Source: Streptomyces canus (GTDB lineage Bacteria > Actinomycetota > Actinomycetes > Streptomycetales > Streptomycetaceae). Taken from it: DNA of 64,000 nucleotides. Positions 1-8,300 of this stretch are shown here, piece after piece. The notes beneath the pieces were generated by a model. It did not search any database. It was not told the origin of the DNA and saw only the letters and a program-made list of their open reading frames with translations. The first letter of the stretch is position 1, and every line of letters starts with the position of its first letter. Both the position numbers and the translations under genes were made by a program. The DNA lies in NCBI RefSeq assembly GCF_030816965.1, contig NZ_JAUSYQ010000002.1:2265001-2329000 (forward strand). The letters are read 5' to 3'.

Positions 1-195
1 GAGTTGAGCTTCGTCGCGGACGGCAACGCGATGGACGTCGTGCTGGAGATGGACAAGAAGCCGGGGCTGTTCAGCGAGGGCAGTGACACCTTCCGGTCCT
101 TCCAGGTGGGCCTGCACGACTACCAGAGCACCGACTGGGTCGCCTACCTCAACCAGTGGCTGTCCGAGGTCGGCAGCAAGCGCAACTGGTTCTAG
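1..195 (+). CDS. Spo0M-like sporulation control protein, C-terminal end (partial)
   Basis: The frame is open from base 1 to the TAG at 193-195, so the gene begins outside the window and only about 64 residues are visible. They run from a beta-rich stretch (VVLEMDKKPGLF) to a C-terminal tryptophan segment (DWVAYLNQWL). This matches the pattern at the end of actinobacterial Spo0M (arrestin-fold) sporulation control proteins, where a MEVVLE.DK..GLF motif precedes a DW..EV..W motif. The family is cytoplasmic and affects the timing of sporulation. The assignment rests on recalled family pattern for a short fragment, so it is moderate. Confidence 0.6.
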   Translation, partial: ELSFVADGNAMDVVLEMDKKPGLFSEGSDTFRSFQVGLHDYQSTDWVAYLNQWLSEVGSKRNWF

Positions 196-238
196 GCTCG
201 GAACCACTGACTCCAGTACTCGATCAGGAGGTACCGAG

Positions 239-778
239 GTGACCGAGCTCAAGCGGCGGCCGCTCCCCCACGACTTCCACCCGCCCGTGCCGTCGTTCAC
301 GGTCACGAGCGAGGACGTCGCCGAGGGGGCGACGCTCAAGGACGCTCAGGTCTACGCGGCCGGCAACACCTCTCCGCATCTGCGCTGGGAGGGCTTCCCG
401 CCGGAGACCAAGAGTTTCGCCGTGACCTGCTACGACCCCGACGCGCCCACGGGCAGCGGGTTCTGGCACTGGGTCGTGTTCGACATCCCGGCCTCGGTGA
501 CCGAGTTGCCGGTGGGTGCGGGCAGCGGCAAGTTCGAGGGGCTGCCGGAGGGTGCCGTACAGGCGCGGAACGACTACGGGTCGAACGACTTCGGTGGGGC
601 CGCGCCGCCGGCCGGGGACGGGCCGCACCGGTACGTCTTCACCGTGTACGCCGTGGACCAGGAGAAGCTCGGGCCTGATTCCGATGCCTCTCCCGCCTTC
701 GTGGGCTTCAACCTGCGATTCCACGCGATTGCGCGTGCTCAGCTGATCGCTGAGTACGAGGTGCCCGCCGAAGACTGA
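239..778 (+). CDS. YbhB/YbcL family PEBP-like protein
   Basis: A 179-residue cytosolic protein of the phosphatidylethanolamine-binding (Raf kinase inhibitor-like) family. The GTG start at 239 is chosen because AGGAGGT lies just upstream (227-233); the frame is open further upstream but overlaps the previous gene. Family signatures are visible: the DPDAP ligand-pocket motif at residues 67-71, HWVVFDIP just after it, and GPHRYVFTVYA near residue 128. Length is normal for bacterial YbhB. The family binds small anionic ligands; a specific role in Streptomyces is not known. It appears monocistronic, with its own terminator at 795-836. Confidence 0.9.
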   Translation: MTELKRRPLPHDFHPPVPSFTVTSEDVAEGATLKDAQVYAAGNTSPHLRWEGFPPETKSFAVTCYDPDAPTGSGFWHWVVFDIPASVTELPVGAGSGKFEGLPEGAVQARNDYGSNDFGGAAPPAGDGPHRYVFTVYAVDQEKLGPDSDASPAFVGFNLRFHAIARAQLIAEYEVPAED

Positions 779-794
779 CGTTCATTGAGCGTTT

Positions 795-836
795 GCCCGC
801 CTCTGGTCTTGGAATTGATCAGAGGCGGGCACTTTT
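795..836 (+). terminator. Intrinsic terminator after the PEBP gene
   Basis: Arms 795-805 and 820-830 pair perfectly over 11 bp (GCCCGCCTCTG with CAGAGGCGGGC) and are followed by ACTTTTATT. This is a classical stem plus T-tract, pointing with the PEBP gene that ends 17 bp upstream. Confidence 0.85.
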
Positions 837-927
837 ATTGCGTTGTCCATCCCGGCGTGCCCGGCCAGAGTTGATCCAAGCCCAGCCCGCCAAGGGGTGG
901 GCCGGTGCGCACGGGAGGTGGGCTGGT

Positions 928-1434
928 ATGCGGGACACGCTGGTACTCAACGCGAGCTTCGAGCCGCTGTCGACGGTGACGTTGAACCGAGCCGTCGTTC
1001 TGGTGCTTCAGGACAAGGCCGTTGTCGAGCAGTCCCACCCCGAACTGCGCATGCGCGGAGCCGCGGTCGACATACCGGCGCCCCGGGTGATCAGGCTGTG
1101 CAGGTATGTACGGGTGCCCTTCCGAAGACAAGCCCCATGGTCTCGGCGGGGTGTTCTGGTGCGTGACCGGCACAGGTGCGCGTACTGCGGTCGGCGGGCG
1201 ACGACCGTGGACCACGTGGTGCCGCGGTCGCAGGGTGGTCAGGACACCTGGCTGAACACGGTGGCCTCCTGTGCGGAGGACAACCACCGCAAGGCGAACC
1301 GGACTCCGGCCGAGGCGGGGATGCCGTTGCTCCGGGAGCCGTTCGAGCCGACTCCGGCTGACGCGATGCTGTTGTCCTTGGGCCACGAGGACTTCTCGGC
1401 TCTGCCCGACTGGTTGGCGCGGGACGCCGCATAG
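928..1434 (+). CDS. HNH endonuclease family protein
   Basis: A 168-residue protein whose ATG at 928 follows GGGAGGTG (913-920). The C-terminal half carries the HNH fold: CAYC at residues 84-87, a DH pair at 95-96, N110, and C115/H120 in CAEDNHRKANRTP. The two cysteine pairs probably hold zinc, while H96, N110 and H120 fit the beta-beta-alpha-metal active site. The N-terminal half (residues 1-75) matches the conserved partner region of actinobacterial HNH proteins of this size. Family members are nucleases of mostly unknown substrate. No neighbouring methylase or toxin partner is visible, so restriction or a phage role is not supported. Confidence 0.88.
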   Translation: MRDTLVLNASFEPLSTVTLNRAVVLVLQDKAVVEQSHPELRMRGAAVDIPAPRVIRLCRYVRVPFRRQAPWSRRGVLVRDRHRCAYCGRRATTVDHVVPRSQGGQDTWLNTVASCAEDNHRKANRTPAEAGMPLLREPFEPTPADAMLLSLGHEDFSALPDWLARDAA

Positions 1435-1489
1435 TCCGTACGGCAGTGGGGGCCCCTTCGTGACGAAGGGGCCCCCACTGCCGTACGGA
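1435..1489. terminator. Perfect 26-bp inverted repeat, bidirectional terminator
   Basis: Arms 1435-1460 and 1464-1489 are perfect reverse complements around a TGA loop. The repeat starts directly after the TAG of the HNH gene and ends 11 bp before the stop of the convergent slipin gene. There is no T-tract, as is common in Streptomyces. Confidence 0.85.
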
Positions 1490-1499
1490 CATCTGTGTG

Positions 1500-2435
1500 T
1501 CAGTCGATCTTCGGGGTCTCCCGGCGGTCCGAGCCGGAGTTGCCGCCGTTCGAGCCGCCGCCCATGCCGAAGTTGCCCATGGCTCCGGAGAGGCCCTTAA
1601 GGGCGTCGCCGATTTCGCTGGGGACGATCCAGAGCTTGTTGGCGTCGCCCTCGGCGATCTTGGGGAGCATCTGGAGGTACTGGTACGACAGGAGCTTCTG
1701 GTCGGGGTCTCCGGCGTGAATCGCTTCGAAGACCGTGCGGACGGCCTGGGCCTCGCCCTCGGCGCGCAGGGCCGCGGCCTTGGCCTCACCCTCGGCGCGC
1801 AGGATCTGGGACTGCTTCTCACCTTCGGCGGTGAGGATCGCGGCCTGGCGCGTACCTTCGGCGGTGAGGATCGCGGCGCGCTTGTCACGGTCGGCGCGCA
1901 TCTGCTTCTCCATCGAGTCCTGGATGGAGGTCGGCGGCTCGATTGCCTTGAGTTCGACGCGGTTGACGCGGATGCCCCACTTGCCGGTGGCCTCGTCGAG
2001 GACGCCGCGCAGGGCCGCGTTGATCTCCTCGCGGGAGGTCAGGGTCCGCTCCAGGTCCATGCCACCGATGATGTTGCGGAGCGTGGTGACGGTGAGCTGC
2101 TCGATGGCCTGGATGTAGCTGGCGACCTCGTAGGTCGCGGCCCGGGCGTCGGTCACCTGGTAGTAGATGACCGTGTCGATGTTGACGACGAGGTTGTCCT
2201 GGGTGATCACCGGCTGCGGCGGGAACGGCACGACCTGTTCACGCAGGTCGATGCGGTTGCGGATGGTGTCTATGAACGGGACGACGATGTTGAGGCCCGC
2301 GTTGAGTGTCCGCGTGTAGCGGCCGAACCGCTCCACGATCGCGGCACTCGCCTGCGGGATGACCTGGATCGTCTTGATGAGGGCGATGAAGACCAACACC
2401 ACCAGGATGATCAAGACGATGATGACCGGTTCCAT
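1500..2435 (-). CDS. SPFH/Band 7 (slipin/QmcA-like) membrane protein
   Basis: A 311-residue protein with one N-terminal membrane segment (about residues 3-22), an SPFH/prohibitin domain (about 20-190) and a charged helical part with repeated AEG motifs (about 200-240) typical of SPFH oligomers. The C-terminus is Gly/Asn/Ser-rich and probably disordered. SPFH proteins form large membrane-anchored rings that organise membrane domains or chaperone proteases. The upstream gene on the same strand encodes an NfeD protein, the classical SPFH partner, which supports the assignment. The 130-bp gap between the two carries a pair of AAGATCTT palindromes, so this gene may have its own promoter. Confidence 0.92.
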   Translation of the reverse strand: MEPVIIVLIILVVLVFIALIKTIQVIPQASAAIVERFGRYTRTLNAGLNIVVPFIDTIRNRIDLREQVVPFPPQPVITQDNLVVNIDTVIYYQVTDARAATYEVASYIQAIEQLTVTTLRNIIGGMDLERTLTSREEINAALRGVLDEATGKWGIRVNRVELKAIEPPTSIQDSMEKQMRADRDKRAAILTAEGTRQAAILTAEGEKQSQILRAEGEAKAAALRAEGEAQAVRTVFEAIHAGDPDQKLLSYQYLQMLPKIAEGDANKLWIVPSEIGDALKGLSGAMGNFGMGGGSNGGNSGSDRRETPKID

Positions 2436-2473
2436 CGTGCTCCCCGTGCCCTTCTCTGCCTCGGCGTTCTCGG

Positions 2474-2499
2474 AAGATCTTATGGTTGTTGAAGATCTT
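2474..2499. promoter_or_regulatory. Two AAGATCTT palindromes 18 bp apart upstream of the slipin gene
   Basis: AAGATCTT occurs at 2474-2481 and 2492-2499, 39-64 bp upstream of the slipin start. On the minus strand TAAGAT (2477-2482) resembles a -10 element overlapping the proximal copy; no convincing -35 is seen. Candidate operator pair only. Confidence 0.3.
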
Positions 2500-2565
2500 G
2501 CTGGTCGAGTCTGACAGACCGTCGCGTAACTCGTGGTGCGTTCGGTTCAGTTGCATCCTGCGAGG

Positions 2566-3006
2566 TCACATGACGATCGCCGTGGCTCCCTCGATGTCCA
2601 CGACATCCACTTCCTGGCCCACTTCGTAGGCCCGGCCGGTGTCGAGAGAGCGGGCCGACCAGACCTCGCCGGCAAGCTTGATCCGGCCGCCCGCGTTGTC
2701 GACGCGTTCCAGGACGACGGCCTGTTTCCCCTTCAACGCGTCGACGCCTGTGACGAGTTGGGGACGCTGAGAGCGATGCCGGGTCGCGATGGGCCGTACG
2801 ACGGCGATGAGGGCCACCGAGACGACGGCGAAGACAAGCACCTGGACGACGATGTCACCGCCGAGCCCGGCCGCGATCGCGGCGGCGAGGGCGCCCACCG
2901 CGAGCATGCCCAACTCCGGCATCGCGGTCACCACGAGCGGGATTCCGAGCGCAGCCGCGCCGACGAGCCACCACACCCATGCGTCGATGTCGTTCACATG
3001 GGTCAT
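2566..3006 (-). CDS. NfeD family membrane protein
   Basis: A 146-residue protein with hydrophobic segments at about residues 10-30, 33-50 and 53-70, followed by a soluble OB-fold-like domain (about 85-146, with GKQAVVLERVDNAGGRIKL and a closing VDVVDIEGATAIVM). This is the short NfeD architecture. NfeD proteins work beside SPFH proteins in membrane organisation, and the slipin gene lies next downstream on the same strand. The ATG at 3006 gives a start directly before the first membrane helix. Confidence 0.9.
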   Translation of the reverse strand: MTHVNDIDAWVWWLVGAAALGIPLVVTAMPELGMLAVGALAAAIAAGLGGDIVVQVLVFAVVSVALIAVVRPIATRHRSQRPQLVTGVDALKGKQAVVLERVDNAGGRIKLAGEVWSARSLDTGRAYEVGQEVDVVDIEGATAIVM

Positions 3007-3091
3007 GGTAGGTGCGGGGGACCGCCGCGGACAGGGCGCGATGGAGCGGGAAAGGGCTTCTTACCCGTGTTTTTGCGGGGACTTCACGTGA

Positions 3092-3889
<798 letters not shown>

Positions 3890-4029
3890 GAGCGCGTTGT
3901 CTCCCCTTGCAGTGTGACCGGTGTCGGCGTCTCGGCTGTCGCGTGCGCGTTTTTGGGCGCAGCCCTCGAAGAAATCTACGCCACCGGTCGGCCGCTCCCA
4001 TCCATCGGTCCGGTCCTTAGGCTGGGGGC

Positions 4030-4818
4030 ATGCTCTCGGAACCGCGCTCTGGACGCCTTGCCGCTTGGGGAAACGGCCTTTTGGCCGGACTTGTCTCGCC
4101 GGACGACGCCGTGCTGGCGATCGTCGGTGACGATGCCGTGCACCGGGTCGAAGGGCTGCCGGGTGAGACGGCGGCCGTCGGTCTGACGCTGGCGCTGGGG
4201 CGGCTGCGGTCGCTCGGCGTGACGGGACTGCGGGTCGCGCTGCCCGCGCCCGGACATCCGCTGGGGCTGAGCGGGCCGCCGGAGTTCAACGCGCGGGCGT
4301 TGGAGGCCGAGGAGGCGGTGGTCTGTCACGGCGCCGCGCTGGGGCTGGTGCCGGAGGTGTACGAGGCCGGGCCGTCGGGTGATGTGCATGTCGAGGTGGT
4401 GTGGCATGTGCTGCCGGTGCGGGAGGCTCCGCCGGCGGATGTTCCCTCGCTGGGCGAGGCCGAGCGGGAGCTCGCGGAGGCGCTCCGTGAGGCGACCGAG
4501 GTGTTGTCGGGCCTGGACCTGGCCGGCTCGGGGCCGGTGGCGGAGGCGGCGATCGATGCGTACCGGGCCCGGGCCGAGCGGGGGCGGGAGGTTCTGGCGC
4601 CGGGGTATCCGCCTCGGGCGGTACGGGTGTTGGAGCTCGCTCAGCGGGTGGGTTTGTTGGTGTCGCTGGCCTATGAGAACGGGCACGGCGGTGCGGTCAG
4701 CTCCGCCGAGATGCGAGCTCGGGGGGAGGCGTTGCGGCCGGTGGAACGGACGGGGCGGCGGGCGCAGGTGGCTGCGTACAACGCGTATGTGGAGGAGCTG
4801 GAGCGAGGGGTGCGGTGA
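4030..4818 (+). CDS. Conserved hypothetical protein, 262 aa
   Basis: A soluble 262-residue protein of unknown function. It begins MLSEPRSGRLAAWGNG and has alternating hydrophobic and Gly/Ala/Glu-rich segments; no signal peptide, membrane helix or catalytic motif is recognisable. The second half is helical and charge-rich, with YRARAERGREVL and a YENGHGG motif. Codon third positions are strongly G/C biased, so the gene is real. It is divergent from the ABC ATPase gene across 140 bp and stands alone. Confidence 0.75.
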   Translation: MLSEPRSGRLAAWGNGLLAGLVSPDDAVLAIVGDDAVHRVEGLPGETAAVGLTLALGRLRSLGVTGLRVALPAPGHPLGLSGPPEFNARALEAEEAVVCHGAALGLVPEVYEAGPSGDVHVEVVWHVLPVREAPPADVPSLGEAERELAEALREATEVLSGLDLAGSGPVAEAAIDAYRARAERGREVLAPGYPPRAVRVLELAQRVGLLVSLAYENGHGGAVSSAEMRARGEALRPVERTGRRAQVAAYNAYVEELERGVR

Positions 4819-4885
4819 ACGGGTGCGGGTGCGTCGTGACTGGTCGCGCAGTCGAACGACCGACGTTTCTGCTCGGATAACACCA

Positions 4886-4920
4886 AGGGCCCCACAAGTC
4901 GCCTTGACTCGTGAGGCCCT
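4886..4920 (-). terminator. Hairpin downstream of the chaplin-like pseudogene
   Basis: 4886-4895 pairs with 4911-4920 with one mismatch (AGGGCCCCAC with GTGAGGCCCT) around a 15-nt loop. It lies between the ends of convergent genes and could stop transcription from either side. Confidence 0.55.
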
Positions 4921-4936
4921 CGGTTCAGACCCGACG

Positions 4937-5132
4937 TCAGTCGTCCGCACCCGCGTTGCCGAAGGCCGGGTTCAGCAGGGTTGCCCGAGATGGCGCCCGG
5001 CGACTTCACGGCCGCGCCGTCGGCACCCGCGTCGGCGACAGCGGCACCGGCAGCGGCACCCGTGGCGATACCGGCGACGGTCAGGGCCACGGCAGAGATA
5101 CGAGCAGGAGTGCCCGTTCGGATCGTTCGCAC
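4937..5132 (-). pseudogene. Short chaplin-like gene with internal deletion and a one-base frameshift
   Basis: From a GTG at 5132 the frame encodes a signal peptide (TVAGIATGAAAGAAVA), then ADAGADGAAVKSPGAISGN, which is the start of a chaplin domain. At the CCC run (minus strand, plus coordinates 4978-4980) the frame is lost. Ignoring one C restores LLNPAFGNAGADD followed by TGA at 4937-4939, which is the chaplin C-terminal motif. Even when repaired, the protein (about 64 residues) lacks the middle third of a chaplin domain (the VVQVPVHVPVN-like part) and both conserved cysteines. No clear ribosome site precedes the GTG, and a hairpin separates it from chpE. It is read as a decayed duplicate; a sequencing error at the C run is the main alternative. 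Confidence 0.6.
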
Positions 5133-5143
5133 GACAAACGGAC

Positions 5144-5178
5144 CGGCCTCCCGGGTGCGTGGCGCACCCGGGAGGCCG
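5144..5178 (-). terminator. Perfect 16-bp hairpin after chpE
   Basis: Arms 5144-5159 and 5163-5178 pair perfectly around a 3-nt loop, 24 bp beyond the chpE stop. It also lies just upstream of the chaplin-like pseudogene start, so read-through from chpE into that gene should be poor. Confidence 0.8.
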
Positions 5179-5202
5179 AAGTCACTGTCCGCTCGGGGGG
5201 AA

Positions 5203-5448
5203 TCAGCGGTTGACGCCGAGGTTGCCGAAGGCGGGGTTCAGCACGCCGATGACGTTCACGCTGTTGCCGACCGCGTTCACCGGGACGTGCACCGGGGCCT
5301 GGACGAGGTTGCCCGAGACGACGCCGGGCGAGCCCACGGCCTTGCAGTCGGCGTGCGCCCCGTCGGTGGCGGAGGCCATACCGGCACCGGCCGCGACCAG
5401 TCCGCCGGCCACCATCGTCACGGCCGCTACCTTCTTCAGGTTCTTCAC
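5203..5448 (-). CDS. chpE: Chaplin ChpE, short hydrophobic cell-surface protein
   Basis: An 81-residue precursor from the GTG at 5448, preceded by GGGAGGG; it has a typical signal peptide (KKVAAVTMVAGGLVAAGAGMASA) and one chaplin domain (GSPGVVSGNLVQAPVHVPVN to the end). Short chaplins are secreted and assemble into amyloid-like fibrils that lower water surface tension and coat aerial hyphae. The two cysteines found near the centre and end of most chaplin domains are replaced here (NAVGNS and NLGVNR), the known hallmark of ChpE. A single cysteine occurs earlier in the mature part (HADCKAV). A two-component pair lies immediately upstream on the same strand. Confidence 0.92.
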   Translation of the reverse strand: MKNLKKVAAVTMVAGGLVAAGAGMASATDGAHADCKAVGSPGVVSGNLVQAPVHVPVNAVGNSVNVIGVLNPAFGNLGVNR

Positions 5449-5605
5449 TTCTAAGCCCTCCCTAGCGATTGCCGCGGCAGTCGCCGCAGCACGCACTGGA
5501 GAACGGGGGAGATCCACGAAGGATGCGCCATCCGGGGGACATTCCCACGACAGTATGAATCTCAGTCCGGAGCGGAACCCTCCGTGTTGCCGTACATCTC
5601 GTGGA

Positions 5606-6247
5606 TCAACCGGCCACTCCGTGACGAACCGCCCACAGGGCCGCCTGGGTCCGGTCCGCCAGGTCGAGTTTCATCAGGATGTTCGAGACGTGTGTCTTGA
5701 CGGTCTTCTCGGAGAGGACCAGCGCCCGGGCGATCTCCCGGTTGGAGCGGCCGTCCGCGATCAGCCCGAGCACCTCGCGCTCCCGCTCGGTGAGTGAACC
5801 TCCTCTGCCCTGGCCGGAGTTGTTCTCCTCCTGGGACAACAGGGCGCCCGCTACCTCGGGTTGGAGCAGGATGTGGCCGGCGTGGACGGAACGGATGGCT
5901 CCGGCGAGGGCGTCGGGGTCGACGTCCTTGTAGACGTATCCGGCGGCGCCCGCGCGCAGGGCCGGGACCACGGTGCGCTGTTCGGTGAAGCTGGTGACGA
6001 TCAGCACGCGCGCGGGGTTGTTCATTTCGCGGAGCTTGCGCAGGGCGTCGATGCCGTCCATGCCCGGCATCTTGACGTCCATGAGGACGATGTCGGGCTT
6101 CAGTTCCTCCGCGCGCTCGACGCCCTCGGCGCCGTCGGCCGCCTCGCCCACGACCTCTATGTCGTCCTGCACTTCGAGGAAGGTGCGCAGGCCCCGGCGG
6201 ACGACCTGGTGGTCGTCGACGAGCAGGACCTTGATCGCGTCAGCCAC
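5606..6247 (-). CDS. NarL/LuxR-family response regulator
   Basis: A 213-residue two-domain regulator. The receiver domain (1-120) has the acidic pair D11/D12, the phosphorylation site D57 (VLMD57VKMPG), the switch residues T85/S86 and K107. The LuxR-type helix-turn-helix spans about 150-205 (LTEREREVLGLIADGRSNREIA). The GTG start at 6247 overlaps the stop of the kinase gene by 8 bp, so the pair is translationally coupled and almost certainly cognate. It lies directly upstream of chpE on the same strand with a 157-bp gap; whether it regulates chpE is not shown by sequence. Confidence 0.94.
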   Translation of the reverse strand: MADAIKVLLVDDHQVVRRGLRTFLEVQDDIEVVGEAADGAEGVERAEELKPDIVLMDVKMPGMDGIDALRKLREMNNPARVLIVTSFTEQRTVVPALRAGAAGYVYKDVDPDALAGAIRSVHAGHILLQPEVAGALLSQEENNSGQGRGGSLTEREREVLGLIADGRSNREIARALVLSEKTVKTHVSNILMKLDLADRTQAALWAVRHGVAG

Positions 6248-7418
6248 CGGGTACCTCCATCTCGATCGTGGTGCCCTTGCCGGGCGCCGATTCCACGGTC
6301 AGCGTGCCGCCGACCCCGCTGGTGCGGTCTCGCATGGAGACCAGGCCCAGGTGGCGTCCCGCGCGGCGTACGGACTGCGGGTCGAAGCCGCTGCCGTCGT
6401 CCGTCACGCGCAGGACGGCTCCGCCGCCGCGCCGGTCCACGGTCACGTCGACGTGGGCCGCGCCCGAGTGCCGCAGCGCGTTGTGCAGGGCCTCCTGGGC
6501 CACGCGGAGCATGGCCTCCTCCTGGGCCGCGGGCAGCGCGCGGAAGCTGCGGGCGGCGAAGGTCACGCGCGCGGTGTGGGCGCGGTCCAGGACCTGGACG
6601 TGGGTGCGGAGGGTGGCGGTCAGGCCGTCCTCGTCCAGGGCCGCGGGGCGCAACTCGACCACGGCGGCGCGCAGTTCGTCGGTGGCCTCGGCGGCGAGCA
6701 TGGCCACCTGCTGCATCTCGTCCTTGGCGCGGGAGGGGTCGCGGTCGACGAGGGCGGCGGCGGCCTGGGCGGTCAGGCGCAGGGAGAAGAGCTTCTGGCT
6801 GACCGCGTCGTGCAGTTCGTGGGCCAGCCGGGAGCGCTCCTCGGCGATCGTGAGCTCCCGGCTGCGTTCGTACAGGCGGGCGTTGGTCAGAGCGATCGCG
6901 GCGTGCTGGGCGAGGATCGAGAGCAGTTCCTCGTCCTCCTCGGTGAAGCCGCAGCTGCCCTCGGGCTTCGGGCACGGGGGGTGTGGGGGGTGTTCCCCCA
7001 CAGGACGCAGCTTGTTGGCGAGGAACAGTGCACCGATGACCTCGTCGCCGTCGCGGATCGGCAGGCCCAGGAAGTCGATCAGGTCGGGGTGGGCGGACGG
7101 CCAGCCCTCGAAGCGGGGGTCCTTGCGGACGTCGGCGAGGCGCTCGGGGGTGGCCTCGTGCAGCATCGCGGCGAGGATGCCGTGCTGGCGCGGGAGGGGG
7201 CCGATGGCCTTCCACTGGGCGTCGCTGACACCGTCGACCACGAACTGGGCGAAGCCGCCGTGGTCGTCGGGGACGCCGAGGGCGGCGTACTGCGCGTCGA
7301 GCAGCTCGCGGGCCGAGGCGACGATCGTCTTGAGGACGTCACGCACCTCGAGGTGTCTGCTCATGGCCAGCAGCGCGGAGCTCACCGCGGCGAGGCCGGA
7401 CCGGGGGCCTTGACTCAT
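6240..7418 (-). CDS. Soluble GAF-domain sensor histidine kinase (DevS/DosS-like)
   Basis: A 392-residue kinase without membrane helices. A GAF domain (about 25-180) reads like the GAF modules of DevS/DosS (HGILAAMLHEATPERLADV, FLGLPIRDGDEVIGALFLANK). A Pro/His/Cys-rich insert (GEHPPHPPCPKPEGSC, 141-156) sits inside it. The HisKA_3 motif ERSRLAHELHDAVSQ puts the phosphoacceptor at H203, and the HATPase_c domain ends the protein (VAQEALHNALRHS, DDGSGF, GLVSMRDR). The ligand is not predictable; DevS-type GAF domains bind haem or other small ligands. The gene overlaps the response regulator gene. Confidence 0.92.
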   Translation of the reverse strand: MSQGPRSGLAAVSSALLAMSRHLEVRDVLKTIVASARELLDAQYAALGVPDDHGGFAQFVVDGVSDAQWKAIGPLPRQHGILAAMLHEATPERLADVRKDPRFEGWPSAHPDLIDFLGLPIRDGDEVIGALFLANKLRPVGEHPPHPPCPKPEGSCGFTEEDEELLSILAQHAAIALTNARLYERSRELTIAEERSRLAHELHDAVSQKLFSLRLTAQAAAALVDRDPSRAKDEMQQVAMLAAEATDELRAAVVELRPAALDEDGLTATLRTHVQVLDRAHTARVTFAARSFRALPAAQEEAMLRVAQEALHNALRHSGAAHVDVTVDRRGGGAVLRVTDDGSGFDPQSVRRAGRHLGLVSMRDRTSGVGGTLTVESAPGKGTTIEMEVPGG

Positions 7419-7604
7419 GCCCTCAGAGTACGGGCGGGGTGTGACAGCGCGGATCGGACCTGTGACGGCCCCCGACTAGGGCGAGCGACCTAGGGCGAAG
7501 GGCCTTGCGGCCTTGCGGCCCGCGTCCGAGGCGGCCGGGACGGCCCCGTTCCTACGTTGGGAGCACGCCGATCAGGAGGCGTGGAGGACGAGGGGACGTG
7601 TGTC

Positions 7605-8300
7605 ATGCCGGTAGCGATCATCACGGGGGCCTCGAAGGGGCTGGGACGGGCGCTCGCCGAGGCCCTGGCCCCACGGGGCTGGGACCTGGTGCTCGACGCG
7701 AGGACGGCGGCGGTCCTGAAGGAGACGGCGGCCGCGCTCGCGGGGCACGGCACCCGGGTGACGGCGTTGCCCGGGGACGTCACGGACCCGGCGCACCGCT
7801 CGGAGCTGGTGGCCGCGGCCTGGCGGCTCGGTGGCGTGGATCTGCTGGTGAACAACGCGAGTGCGCTGGGTGCCGAGCCGCTGGTCCGGCTCGACGGGCT
7901 GCCCCTGGACAGGCTGCGCCGCGCGCTGGAGGTGAACGTGGTGGCCGCGCTGGGGCTGGTCCAGGAGGCGCTGCCGCTGTTGCGGGCGTCGGAGGCAGGC
8001 ACGGTGATCACGGTGAGTTCGGACGCCGCCGCCGAGGCGTACGAGACGTGGGGCGGTTACGGGGCGTCCAAGGCCGCCCTGGACCACCTCGCGGCGGTGC
8101 TCGGCGAGGAGGAGCCGCGGCTGCGGGTGTGGGCCGTCGATCCCGGGGACATGGCGACGGACCTGTACGCAGCGGCCGTACCGGACGACGGGGATCCGCG
8201 GCCGGAGCCGGCGAGCGTGGTGCCGGCCTTTCTACGGTTGCTGGAGGAGCGGCCGGCAAGCGGTCGGTACGGGGCACCCTCGCTGCTGGAGGGGCGATGA
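7605..8300 (+). CDS. Short-chain dehydrogenase/reductase
   Basis: A 231-residue classical SDR. The nucleotide motif TGASKGLG is at residues 7-14, the NNAS motif at 83-86, serine 138 or 139 and the YxxxK pair Y152/K156 complete the active site. GGAGGACGAGGGG lies upstream of the ATG at 7605. The stop codon overlaps the start of queA (ATGA), so the two are translated as a unit. The substrate is unknown. The coupling to a QueA-like enzyme is conserved in my recollection of streptomycetes but is functionally unexplained. Confidence 0.9.
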   Translation: MPVAIITGASKGLGRALAEALAPRGWDLVLDARTAAVLKETAAALAGHGTRVTALPGDVTDPAHRSELVAAAWRLGGVDLLVNNASALGAEPLVRLDGLPLDRLRRALEVNVVAALGLVQEALPLLRASEAGTVITVSSDAAAEAYETWGGYGASKAALDHLAAVLGEEEPRLRVWAVDPGDMATDLYAAAVPDDGDPRPEPASVVPAFLRLLEERPASGRYGAPSLLEGR

